The notes under the pieces are model-generated. The model was not told the origin of the DNA. It made no database searches and saw only the letters and a list, made by a program, of their open reading frames with translations. Below are positions 46,431 through 57,110 of a stretch of 64,000 nucleotides of DNA, one piece after another; position 1 is the first letter of the stretch; each line of letters opens with the position of its first letter. A program made the translations under genes and the position numbers. This stretch comes from Sarcocystis neurona (lineage: Eukaryota; Apicomplexa; Conoidasida; Eucoccidiorida; Sarcocystidae): NCBI GenBank assembly GCA_000727475.1, contig KL647311.1, positions 1,762,017 to 1,826,016 of the forward strand. Reading direction: 5' to 3'.

Positions 46431-46749
46431 GCGGAGAAAGAAATACACTAGTGTGCGTGTGTGAGAAACACAGGCACCTCTTCGAATGAATAGTAGTCAG
46501 GAGGTATCTGCAGTCTGTAGTTGAAGCAGGAGATAGACAAGTGCGTACTTCTGTGAGAAACATCCGCACCTATTTGTATAAAAAATATTAAATGATATAT
46601 GTGCGCAGTCCTGAGGTGGATAAAAAGGCAGGGGTGTGTGTTGTTGGGGTGCCTGTATACAAGTGCGTGTGTGTTGCTGGGGATGGTAGTGCGGCTTTTC
46701 CATACATATGTGCCATGACGTCTTGTCTTGCATGTACCTGGATGCATTT

Positions 46750-47290
46750 GTAGGTTTGTGTACACCTCGTAACGCTGTTGCCGAAGAGGCAGGGCTGCGA
46801 GTGTCTGCGGGGGTTGGCCAGCTGCGTTTTCGCCGGTTTGCTGGCATCTCACTAGAAGTGGTATTCCTCTGTTCTTAACGTGCGTCTTCTCCTTTGCTGA
46901 GAAAGTGTGTCTTTTTGACGCGTTCTGAGATAAATTGGGGCTTTTCTGGGTATTGTACAGTGCAAGCGCCCTCTGCTGTGGTGTACGTACACCGCATTCC
47001 TTCGGCACCCGTTGTTACCCTTGTCTGGTGTGTGTACACCGTAGCTTCTCCGAGTGCGTGTACATGTCTTAGCATGTACACCCTGTTTCTCCTCTCCTGC
47101 GGTGTATATACACTGAGCCCGTCCCCTTGTGTACACGGCACTTTCTTCTAGCCGGCCGTACGTACGCCGTGCTGTTCCCGGATGTGTGCGCATCACAAGC
47201 CGCCTGCCCTTGTGGGGATGTACACGCGCATTCCCTCTGTCAGAGTGTACGTACACCGCGGCCGTCCTGTTCGCGCGTGTGGACGGCATG
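46750..47290. repeat. irregular array of GTGTAC-type palindromic motifs
   Basis: About ten copies of GTGTACGTACACC and relatives (TGTGTACACC, GCGTGTACATG, GCATGTACACC, GGTGTATATACAC, TTGTGTACACGG, CCGTACGTACGCCG, GATGTACACG) lie 16-60 bp apart. The sequence between is GC-rich and unrelated. Exact GTGTACGTACAC occurs at 46981 and 47245. Frames on both strands are open but give a Tyr/Thr/Val/His pattern set by the motif. Confidence 0.75.
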
Positions 47291-47792
47291 TGGACGGCTC
47301 ACGTTTCCTCTGCTGGCGTACAAAAACAATACACTGCGGTAGTGTCATTTTGTACAGCTGATTTACTGTTCTGGTCTACGAACGCCGCATGCCACCAGGG
47401 CTGCTCGAAAGATTCGAGTGTTTCACGACGATTGTTACATAAGCTGCTCCTGCTGTTCTGTGAAGCAGCAACAGCTGCTGCTTCTCCTCTGCTGCTGCTG
47501 CTGCGCCTATTCAACTGCTGCTGGTTATCCTGTGCTGCTGCTGGTTCTACCCTGCTGCTGCTGTTCTCCTCTGCTGCTGCTTCATCTCTGCTGCTGCTGC
47601 CTCTTCTTTCCTGTGCCGCAGCTGTTATTCCTGTGCTGCTGGCCCAGTCAGCTGCCGCGTGTACGTGCTCGCGTGTGTTGCTGTTGAAGAGGAAGAGGCG
47701 GAATACGAGAAGAGCAAGAAGAAGAAGAGAGGCCGCACATTTTCTCTTTGGTTCCGCCGCTGCGTCGCCTTCTCTCTCGTGCATTTGTGCAG

Positions 47793-48480
47793 CTTCGGCA
47801 AGCAGTCGCACGGCTTATACGGGAGCCGCAGCAGGAGCGGGAGGAGCAGCGGCAGCTGCTGAAGCCCCAGGAGGAAAAGTCGCAGCAGCAGTACCAACAG
47901 CAGCAACAACAGCTACAGCAGCGGCAAGAGGGGAGGTCGGGGACGCTCCCTGACTGTCGCGGCAGACGAGCGAAGGCAAAAGGAAGAGGCGGGTTTTTTT
48001 TCGTCGCATTCCTGCTGCTTCTTCCCATTCTCATTTGCTGCTTTCAATTTTCCCAGCGTGTTGTCGAAGGTAATCATTCCCGCCGCCGTGGCTGCTGCTG
48101 CCGTCTTCTCTGTTGGCGTTTCTCCACGCGTTTGAATATTAGAACGCGCAGGTCAACGTTTTCTTCTCACAACAGAAGTATATCGGAGGGTCCACCACCT
48201 CGTCTTCTGCAAGGGGAACTGTTTCTGTTTTCCCGTCCCACATGCATATGCCTGTATCTTGCATGCCTCCACCCCCACCCACCACACCCACATATGTGCA
48301 CGTGCGTGCCTTCCTGCGTTTGCGGCGTCGTTTTTTGCCGGATACGAGGAGTCCGCAGCTGCTGACAAACTTTTTCGCTTCTTCGGACACCGTCGACCTG
48401 GCGCGGTGCCTGCAGGAGTGTGCGAATTATTATCTTTCTTCTCCGGAAGGGGGTCCACTCCTTGTCTAAAAGACGTGCTG
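47793..48480 (+). CDS. candidate Gln-rich single-pass membrane protein (two exons visible)
   Basis: The exon at 47793-48069 follows the acceptor CATTTGTGCAG|. It encodes a helical, Gln/Glu/Arg-rich stretch (LRQAVARLIREPQQEREEQR), a poly-Gln tract, a basic segment and one membrane helix (FFFVAFLLLLPILICCF), ending at donor G|GTAATC. The next exon probably starts at 48176 (acceptor TTCTCACAACAG|), which keeps frame as VYRRVHHLVFCKGNCF. Further on, two different frames look protein-like (YEESAAADKLFRFFG and LLTNFFASSDTVDLARCLQE), so an additional short intron is likely. The N-terminus is not resolved. No family is recognised. Confidence 0.4.
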
Positions 48481-48489
48481 TATGTACAC

Positions 48490-51180
48490 CGAGACACGTA
48501 TCACCGACAGAGAGAAGAAAATTACGGAGGGTATGAATATCGAAAATATATATATAGGGAAAGAGATGTCCTTCAAGGCTGCTAAATATGTCTGTATCTG
48601 TTGTGTGTGTTTGTGTGTGTATTTGAAAAGAAACAGAGACAGAGACACGTCCGTCTTATCAAATGAACGTTGCTTGATAATCGTCAACAAGAAAACAAAA
48701 TAATAAAGACGCAACATACACGTGCACCCGTCTCTATGCACCCCTCCTCTGTATTAGGGAAGAATACACTGTCCCTGGTAGAAAGTCCGCGGCGACCACC
48801 CGTGGGGAGGAACTGTCTCTACGCGTGGGCTAGCGCATGCACAGACATGCACCAGAGAGAGACTCGAACAGGTCTTTAAAGTCTGAAAAAAGGTGTGCTT
48901 CTGGATTCATCTACATATTCACGTACGTATGTATTTATCTACTTAGATCTATCTATACATCCACGTACCGATACAGCACGTACATACATGTACTGTTCTA
49001 TGTACGTATGTATGTACGTGTATGGATATAAGGATGTTTCCGTATGGATGTGTGTATGTATACGTATACGTCTATGTGTATGGATGTATATATGTGTCCG
49101 AATGTATAAATGTGTCTACGTGCCTTCTGCTGGCAAGTGGTACTTCCGCGTGAGAGGGCTCCACCGCTTCTGCCCTGCTGGCACTTCCCGTCTCCGTCTC
49201 CACGTCTTTTTCGTCCTCCTTCTGAGGCTTCCCCTCGCCCGTGCCTTTCCGGACTTCCCCCGTCTTTTCTTCGGTTTCGCAGGTCCCCTCTGTCTGTCTC
49301 ACTTTGCCCTCCTTCTCGCTTTTTTCTCCCCTTGCGCTCGGCGTATATACGGGACGTCCTGTCTTTGTCCAGAGACGCTGCGGCTGTGGGCGAAGTCCCG
49401 GGGCGCCGCAGATGCATTCCACATGCATTTCTGCGTCTGCCTGGCTCCCCGTCCGCGTGCCAGTATTTGTGTATATGTGTGTGTATATGTGTCAGAGTGG
49501 ACGTCTGCCTGTAGCATGCGGGGGCCTGCGGCCTAGACAGCGTCTTCCGTGCGCGTCTTCGAAATTAAAAATCTGCACTACACGTCGTGTTGCCTTCCGT
49601 GTGAATTCGTCTACACACACATACACACAGGTGTTTATACGTATATAGAGAGAGGGAATTTTTCTTTCTATGTCTCTCTGTCTCGGACTTTATACACGTA
49701 TACATATATACGTATATGTGTACAGGTTGCTGTTCCTGTCCCTGGCCTTCTACGTCTGTATGTGTAGGGCGTCTTTCTTTTTCCGTCCATCCACATGGAT
49801 ACACATGTGTGTATACGCACACCTGCATACGTGTTCACCTTCTTTTCCTCTCTGGCTTCCTACATATGTGTGTGGGTATATATCCGGAACCCTTTTCGTC
49901 TTTGTGTTCCTCTCTCTCTCTGTGTGCTATGCGCGCACGGCTGGTGCCTGCAATTCTCTCCGTTGTCTTTTTTGTCTCTTCGGCTCCTGTCCGAGGCTGC
50001 GCGCACTCGATGCTGCGTCATTTCGCCAGAGACGCGAAGAGAGACGGATATACGGCGTCTATACTCTTCCTCACCCGCTCTCCCTCTCTGCGTATGTGTT
50101 TCTGAGTGTGCACGTGTGTGTGAACAAGAACCTGCACGTAAAAACACGCCTGGATTTCTGGCCGCTAGCACACAAACCTGTGCCGGCCACAATCTTTCTG
50201 TCCGTCTCTCTATATGTATGCGGGTTTGAACCGGGAATAATATACGTGTGTGTCTCTGTAAAGCGTATCTCGTCATGGGTGTAGAGTAGCCGCGTGTGTA
50301 TATTTGTTTCCCTGTTGAGGACAAATCCGTCCCTTTTCTCTGGTGAAAGCACGGGAATTTCCGTCCTATCTGTCTCAGCAAACGTCTTCGTGTCTTCTGC
50401 TTTTCGAGGAGAGACGAAAAGATAACAGGACGGGGGGGGGAAGGGACGTGCGAACTTCCGCAGATTCTTTCGACAAAGGCCCGCGTTTTCGTGTGTCTGC
50501 AGGCTCTCTTGTGTATACCCGTGTACATGTATATATGTGCTTTCCGAGTCTTAAACTTTTTCAGCATTTTGGTTGGGTTTTTGTCCGCGGTTGTTGCGCC
50601 TGTCTTCTCAAAGACTTGTCCCAAGGAACGGCTGTTTGCTGATGCAGCAGGCCAGCAGCGGGGAGGACGCATTATCTGCTAAGTGTACGTGTACGCCGAG
50701 TTTTTCTCTCTTTCGTGTGTGTGGTCTCAAAGAAGGCCCTGTTTTGACCACCTTTGTATGTCCTGTCTCATGTCTGCTTTTTTGAGCGAATCCCTTCTCT
50801 TCCGTCTTCTTCTTCTTCAGCCGTCTCGTCTCTGCTCTTCCCGGTCCGTCCGTATCTTCACTTGGTCTCCTTCTTCATCCTTTTCTTCTTCTGTCCTTTT
50901 TCGCGTCCTTTTCGCTCTCCCCCCCGTCGTTCACGTCTTTCTGTTCTTCTTCCTCGTCGCTTGTCAACATCTTATCTTTAGCAACATGAATTGTTTTCCT
51001 TCTCCATCTCTGTGGGCTGCTGCTGCGTGTATGAACATGTGTGTCTTCGTCTGTGACTGCAGGCAGTGAAGCATCACAAGCGTCCAAGGGTTCTTCTTCC
51101 CTTATTTTTGCCTGCGTCGAGATTCCTTTATCTCGAACCTTCCTTTTTCTGCTCCTTCCTTTCTTCTTGCTTCTCCCTCT
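48490..51180. other. mixed microsatellite and pyrimidine-rich DNA, genes not resolved
   Basis: TATG/TGTA runs (48900-49110, 49460-49500, 49690-49730) alternate with CT-rich tracts (49180-49340, 50770-50960). Several frames of 100-200 codons exist on both strands but change reading at every tract. A short plus-strand segment at about 50561-50681 (ILVGFLSAVVAPVFSKTCPK) follows a TTTTTCAG acceptor and could be an exon, perhaps a 5' exon of PIG-H, but this is not supported further. Confidence 0.4.
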
Positions 51181-51338
51181 CTTCTTCGCTCGCTGCTGCC
51201 GTTGCTGCTCCTGCAGCTGCGGCTGGCCCTGTTACTGCTTGTGTTGCGCTGGTGTTGGTGCTCCTGCTATTGCTGCTCCTTGCATTGCTGCTGCTGCTGG
51301 CGACGCCATTACTGCCGCTGTTGTTGCAGCTGCTGCAG

Positions 51339-54300
51339 GCGCGCAGCTGCTGCTGCTGGTGCTTCTACCTGCATTGCTGCTGTTGCAGCTGCTACTGCTG
51401 CTGGCCGTGTGGCTGCTGCTGTTGTGTGTACTTGTCTAGAGAGGCTTCTGTGCGTCGAAGGACTGGGCGTTCAGCTGGAGCGTCGGCGCCAATGGGGAGG
51501 AGTCGAGAGGGAATTTATCGATGCTTCACGAGTCTCTGACATCCTCATCAATGAAGTACGTTTCCTATAGAAAGACAGTGACACCCTTCTTGCTTTTCGT
51601 TCCTTTCTATGTGAAGACGCGCACACACATACACATACACAGAAGTGGAGAAGATACATGTGTGCAGAGCTTCAGATACGTATATATGTATGTGTCTTCG
51701 CTGCGTGGTTGTCTGCATACACTTGTGGGCTTTAGATAAATATGAAGTTTCAAGGGAAGTCAGTATTTGTCTCTGTCTCTATATACACACGTACATACGT
51801 ATATATGTATTATATATATATGTGTGTATATGTGTCTGGCCTATGTCTCTTGTGTCCCTCTCTGTATCGACGCGTATACGTATATATGTGTACTATTCTC
51901 CCTTTCTGTATCTATCCATATAGAGATAGAAGTGGATAGTTAAGATTAATGGAGATAGATGCATCCATATATATAGGTAGGTATAGATATACGCATAGAT
52001 AGATAGATATAGATAGATAGATATAGGTTGATAGATGTGACACATACATGGATACTTACATGCCTACATACATATATATGTAAATGCGTCTGTGTATGTG
52101 TATGTATATATATGTATATACGTATAAGATTACGGGTTATAGATGAACACGAGAAAGTCGGGAGAAGTCATATTTTCTATACCTGTGCAGCACGTCCTCT
52201 CTCTATATATATATATGTACAGTTCCACATACACAAATGTATATATATGTATATATGTGTATGGATGAACTCTCACCGATATAAAAAAAGGCTCACACGC
52301 ATGAATGGGTAAACATGTGTCTACGAATTTTTGTGTGTGGGTCTATATACACGCAAATTTGTATGTACTGACGCATACATACATATATATATATATGGAA
52401 ATGTAGTCGAGGACGTGACGCATATATATATATATGTGTATATGTATAGCTACAGATATTCATATGTACAGAGCATGTGTGTGTGTGTGTGTGAAAGCAA
52501 TAGGTATGTTGTGTACGTCTGTGTATATGTATATGTGTGTGTGTGTGTACGTAGTGCAAGGTATGATACAGCTTGAAGCATATAACCCGTCTTTTTTCTC
52601 TTTTTCTTCCCATCTCTCTTTTTCTTCCTTTTTCTCTTCTTCGTGCCTCCTCTTTTTTCCTTCCCGTCTCCCTCTGTGTGTCTTCCCGTTGCCGGCTGCT
52701 GCTGTTTTTGTTGGTCTCCTGGTCTTCCTCACTTTTCGTCCTCTCCTCCTCTCTGCGCTTCTCCTCTTCGTCTCTTTTTTGGCGTTGGCCCCTTTTTCTC
52801 AGTCTGGGTTTTCTCTTCGGTGTGCGGTGCTTCTTTTGTGTGTGTGTGCGTGTGTGTTGGTGAAAATCGTCGGGGTCCCTGTGTTGGTGCACACACGTGT
52901 GTGCGTTGACTTTTTTGTTTCTTCTGCCCAGGGCTTTCGAATGTGGGACGCGATCTTCTACGTTGGGATTGTGGTGAACGATCTTCCCGTCCTTTTTGTC
53001 CCGTTCAAAGTAAGAGCAGTCGCCGCGTCCCACCACCAGCCCCTGCCGCAGCTTCTGCAACAGCAGCACCTTCGCATCGCGTGCAACTTGCGACCAGCAG
53101 CAGACCAACACAAGGAGCACAGTTCATGCGTCAACGGCGCAGCGCCGTATCCGTCCACACTACAACAAATGTATGTGTACATATATCTGAGTATCTGTAT
53201 ATATCTGTATATATGTCTGTATGTGCATATGTACCTATTTCCCTTCCACCCCACAACGTGTATATATGTATGTATATATCTATATGTGTGTGGATATCTA
53301 ACTCTATATGTGTGTATATGTGTGTGTATATGTGCTGATGTCCAAGTGGTTTTCCTTTTCGCAGGGAAATCTGTTTGTGATGAACGGGGGCGCTTTTTGC
53401 CGGTCCGCAGTCTTTTTTCCTTTTTCGTACTTTCCTTGTTGTGTGAGTTAAATCGGATAGATACGCACGGCTTTGTTTAGTACCAGTAGACAGACCGTTT
53501 GCTGCGCGGTGTCCGCATGTGAACGACACCAAGGCACACGCGTCTCTACAGCAACAGCAGGAGCAGCAGAAGCAGCAACAGTAGCAACAAGGGCAGCAGT
53601 AGCCACAGCAGCAGCAGTAACAGCAATGGCAGCAGAAGATGCAGCAGCAGCTGCAGCAGTAACGACAGAGGCAGGAGTGGCGGCAGCAGTACCAGCAGTA
53701 GCAGCAGCAGCAAGTGTAGCAGCCGCAATAACAGCGCAATATATCAAGACAGAAGAAGCACTGCTGGCGGTGAAGCCGCTGCTGCTGCAGGAAGGGGAGG
53801 AGAAGGGGGAAGTAGAAGCAAGTAATTTAAATGGAGGAAGGCACGTCACACTAGTTGGGAAATTGCCTGTCCCGTACCCCAGGAAGTTTGTGTATATCTC
53901 CACAGAGGAAGAGGGGCATTTTTTCGGTCGTTCGCGAGGAAGAAGAAAACTTCCGCTCGAAAAGCTTGCAGAAGAAGAAAAAGAGGAGTATATCTGTTAT
54001 CTGCGCGCGCAGAAGAGGATGAAGCTCGAAATCATCTGGTCACTCGTAAAAAGAGACACGCTCACGAGAGAACGCCTGCGTACGTCTTCTGCCCGCGCGT
54101 ACGCGTATTGCACGTCTGCACATATATGCACGTTTCTCTTTCTACAGATACTTCTGTTAAGGCGTTTGTTTCTACGTGCGTACCGTCAAAAAGAGACGCA
54201 TGCGGTTGTAAAAGATAGGTTACTACACTAGCATCTACACGCATGAACACATTTCCGTAGGAATCTTATTCTGCTGATACTCACATAGTTAATCGAATAA

Positions 54301-56108
54301 ATTGCTTCCATAGACTTCTCAATGCAGCCAGGGCACGTCGTCCAGCCGTGGCAATGGTCTCTCCTCGCATGTCTCCGAGGACTGCATTTGTATCTCGGTG
54401 TGTATATATATGTGTGTGCGTGTATATATATAAATATATAGCGAGAGGGAGAAGGAGAGGTGCATGGATGTGTCTGACTGCCAGAGATTCGAACGTCCTG
54501 AGAGAATTGTGTTTATATTTGTGAATGATGCGAAAGGATTTACTTCTGGAAGCGAAAAGAATATCTGCTGTCGTATTTTTTGACCGAACTGCACTGGGAG
54601 ATAAAAGGTCGCGTATGCTTGTCGAGGCGGGAGAAGCAAGAAGACGACAATTTTGTCCTTCCGTACTTTTGAAGTGTCCTCCTATGCAGGCGAAGGAGGT
54701 GAAAGCAGATGCTTGCGGAGACCAGAGAACTCTCTGTCTGTCTGTCTGGTTTTTTCTTTTTTTTGTAAGAAGTCTTCAACGAGAAACAGCGGACAGTTCT
54801 TCTAGGAGAGAACCCCGGCGCACCATTTCTACACGTGTTCGATCACTTCTCGTGGGGCAGCCATTCGCCAGCAGCAGCCCTGCTACGTCATGGGGTGGAA
54901 AAGCCGGTGCTGAACGACGAGGCCAGCAGCAGTGATAGACTTTATTATAAGGTGGATAAGTCGTTTCTTTTTGACTCCACACCGGCAAAACGACGCCGCC
55001 AGTAGTTTTACTAGTAGTAGCAGTAGTAGTAGTAGAGTATGATAAGGTGGGTAAACTGTTGGAGCGGGGAAGTACAACGTGGGATGAAAAGCCATTTGTC
55101 TGCTTCTCTTCATCGAAGAAAGTATGCCAGCGGTAGTGCCTCGTGGCAGAAGTATGCCAGCGGTAATATCTCGTCAGGGGGGTGACCCGCTGCTGTTCGG
55201 TTTTCGTTGAAAAAACGAAGCTTCGCCATCGGTAGTACGTCGTACAATGGGAAACGCGTTTACGCGTCCTTCTTTTGGGGGAACGCATGGCAGGAATATA
55301 CTCGTAAAAGCCGTTTATCTATCCTTCTTCACTAGAAAACATATGGCAGAAATAGTAGTAAAAAGCCTTTAGGTGTCGTCCAAAAAACTGTGACAGCAGT
55401 AGTATACGCTGGGGTGGGAGAAGCCGTTGGGATGCGAAGGTGCAAATGTAAATTGAGGAAAGGGACAAAGAAGTACCCACCACCAGCTCACTATGCGGAA
55501 AATCTTACATTTTTTTTCCAAGAAGACACGGTCGAAGAGAGATTTACGCAGAAAAAGGACCTGCTTGTTAGGCGTTCCGCTTCTCACACGAGGAGGGACT
55601 GGGAGCCTGCTGGTGGCAGATTTGTGGAGAGCGGACGACGTTTCTTCGTAGAAACGCCTGAGGAGCATTTTCTCGCGTGCAAAGTCTAAGTTTTACGCCC
55701 TTTGGTTGTTGCTGCGTTCGAAGTGACTCTCTTCTTATCTTCAGAAAAAGCAGCACTCCGACTTTCTTCCTCTCTCGCTCATCCATTTTTTCTTTGCTCA
55801 CTCATTGTAGTGGTTTCTCTGTGTGCTTGTATGTATGGACGTATATGTATATGGATGTGCGTATGTCTGTGTGTACATGTATATGTATGTATGTATATGT
55901 ATGTATATGGATTTATGTGCATGTATGTATATGTATGTATCTGTGTGTGTGCGTGTATGTATGTATATGTATGTATATGTATAGGTATGTATATGTATAT
56001 GCCTCTATGTGCGTATGTATGTATATGTATGTACGTACGTATATGTATGTGTATGTATGTATAGGTATATGCGTATGTGTGTGTGTGTGTGCATATACGC
56101 ATATATAC

Positions 56109-56139
<31 letters not shown>

Positions 56140-56517
56140 TAGATATGTGTATACACATGTGTGTACGTATGGACGAGGTAGTGGTGTCGTGGGACCGTGG
56201 TGCTGAGCTGTTGGCGTCCTTCCGTGTACATAAAGAGTGCCAGCATCTTTCCTGCGTCTACTTTTCTTTTGCGGTGCTGCGCGTGTCCGTCTGTGCAGCA
56301 CTTTGTTCCTTCCCTGAACGAAAATATTCTCATCTACGAGACGCTGCACCTGATATTGCTCCGATCGTCCCAACGCCTGAGGCAGCAGCAGCAACAGCAA
56401 CAACAGCAGCAGCAGAGCTGTTCACGCGCGCTGTTTCCTCCGCACCACCGAGCTCCCGTTTGCCGTTCAAACTGCAACAAAAATGCGTCAACTTTTCATT
56501 CCGGAAAATTTAAGTAG
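51339..56517 (+). CDS. PIGH: PIG-H, GPI N-acetylglucosaminyltransferase subunit (5' end unresolved)
   Basis: PIG-H is a small ER-membrane subunit of the complex that adds GlcNAc to phosphatidylinositol, the first step of GPI-anchor synthesis. Visible exons: up to 51555, 52932-53009 (26 codons) and 56299-56517; both junctions are phase 0. Joined, they read CLERLLCVEGLGVQLERRRQ, then FIDASRVSDILINE|GFRMWDAIFYVGIVVNDLPVLFVPFK|HFVPSLNENILIYETLHLILL. This matches the family order (ESLL.I.GLGVQL, FI....I.DIVINEAI, YYL..., VFP...P.L..L...Y). Before it the frame is Ala-rich and hydrophobic (residues from 51340 on), where PIG-H proteins have two membrane helices; the exon start given is the nearest CTGCAG acceptor and is only a guess. 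The C-terminus adds poly-Gln and a basic tail, ending TAA. Coccidian surface antigens are mostly GPI-anchored, so the enzyme is expected. Confidence 0.8.
51556..52931 (+). other. PIG-H intron with microsatellites and long polypyrimidine tract
   Basis: The donor is GAA|GTACGT and the acceptor TTCTGCCCAG|. The intron holds TATA/TAGA microsatellites (51790-52270), TA/TG runs (52385-52550) and about 250 bp of CT-rich sequence (52580-52830). The tract gives long but meaningless Phe/Ser/Leu frames. Confidence 0.8.
53461..54218 (+). CDS. unidentified spliced frame lying inside the last PIG-H intron
   Basis: The frame is open from 53461 (no ATG start seen; an acceptor CGTCTCTACAG| at about 53552 is likely). 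It begins as an Ala/Thr/Val tract from CAG repeats, then becomes ordinary sequence: ALLAVKPLLLQEGEEKGEVE, HVTLVGKLPVPYPRKFVYIS, LPLEKLAEEEKEEYICYLRA and KRMKLEIIWSLVKRDTLTRE. A 68-bp intron 54080-54147 (C|GTACGT to TTTCTACAG|) joins it in phase to TSVKAFVSTCVPSKRDACGC and TAG at 54216. The helical, charged C-terminal half is convincing as protein. I do not recognise the family. It could be an alternative last exon set of PIG-H, a nested gene, or the 3' end of an unrelated gene. Confidence 0.5.
54220..55010. other. intronic DNA with an ATG-initiated 136-codon frame
   Basis: A plus-strand frame at 54525-54935 begins ATGATG (RKDLLLEAKRISAVVFFDRT) and ends TGA after a basic, Ser/Gln-rich part. 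It shows no motif and the minus strand is partly open too. TA/TG microsatellite lies at 54400-54440. I cannot support it as a gene. Confidence 0.3.
55010..55410. repeat. degenerate short-period repeat (GCCAGCGGTAGT-type) with AGT triplet run
   Basis: An (AGT)n run lies at 55012-55036. After it, related phrases recur: TATGCCAGCGGTAGTGCCTC (55126), TATGCCAGCGGTAATATCTC (55147), CGCCATCGGTAGTACGTC, GCATGGCAGGAATATACTCG and CATATGGCAGAAATAGTAGT. On the minus strand they read as YYRWH-like units. Spacing is irregular (about 21-80 bp). Confidence 0.65.
55830..56150. repeat. 320-bp TATG/TGTA microsatellite
   Basis: Repeats of GTATGTATATGTAT with minor changes end in a pure TA run at 56106-56130. 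It lies in the last PIG-H intron, about 150 bp before the terminal exon. Confidence 0.9.
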
Positions 56518-56519
56518 CA

Positions 56520-57110
56520 ATACGCACAAGCCTACGACATGTAAATATATATATATATACATACGAGATACGCGTGTATGTCGTTCTACGTGTTTGTACG
56601 TAGGTATATATATATATATGCGTGTCCGTAAACGTCCCCTCTGTGTGTGTGTATTTGCTATGATGATACTCTAGCCTCTCCAACAGGCAAAATGTGTGTA
56701 TGTATACATACATATACATGCACGTGTATATGTATAGGTGCGTTGCCATTTACACGTGTCCATAAATATATATATAGAGAGAGATAGGTAGATAGATAGA
56801 TATATGCACATACGTAAGCACATGTGCGCGTGTAGATAACGGCGTCCCCCCACGTCTTTGTATACGTACGTACGCATATGTATGCGTACGTTTATGGTCG
56901 TCGTGGTGTATCTGTCTATATGTAGATTGAGTTTGTGTGTGTGGGTGCCTATACATGAGTGTATCAAGCAAAATATATTCATATATCAATTTATTTTCCC
57001 AGACACGAGTAGTGGGTGGTAATACTATACTGGGCATATATACATGTATACGTGTGTATATATGTACGCGTATACGGAAATGTTTTTATGCACGCGAAGA
57101 TATTATATAC
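56520..57110. repeat. AT microsatellite tract 3' of PIG-H
   Basis: TATATATA, GAGAGA and GTATGTAT runs are scattered immediately after the PIG-H stop codon. This is probably its 3' untranslated and flanking region. Confidence 0.7.

Noticed and set aside
52434..53480. 348-codon plus-strand frame through microsatellite and CT-rich sequence
   Set aside because: Only 52932-53009 of it is a real PIG-H exon. The rest is intronic TG repeat and polypyrimidine tract.
55676..56513. 278-codon plus-strand frame ending near the PIG-H stop
   Set aside because: Most of it is TATG microsatellite. In the terminal exon a different frame carries the PIG-H match.
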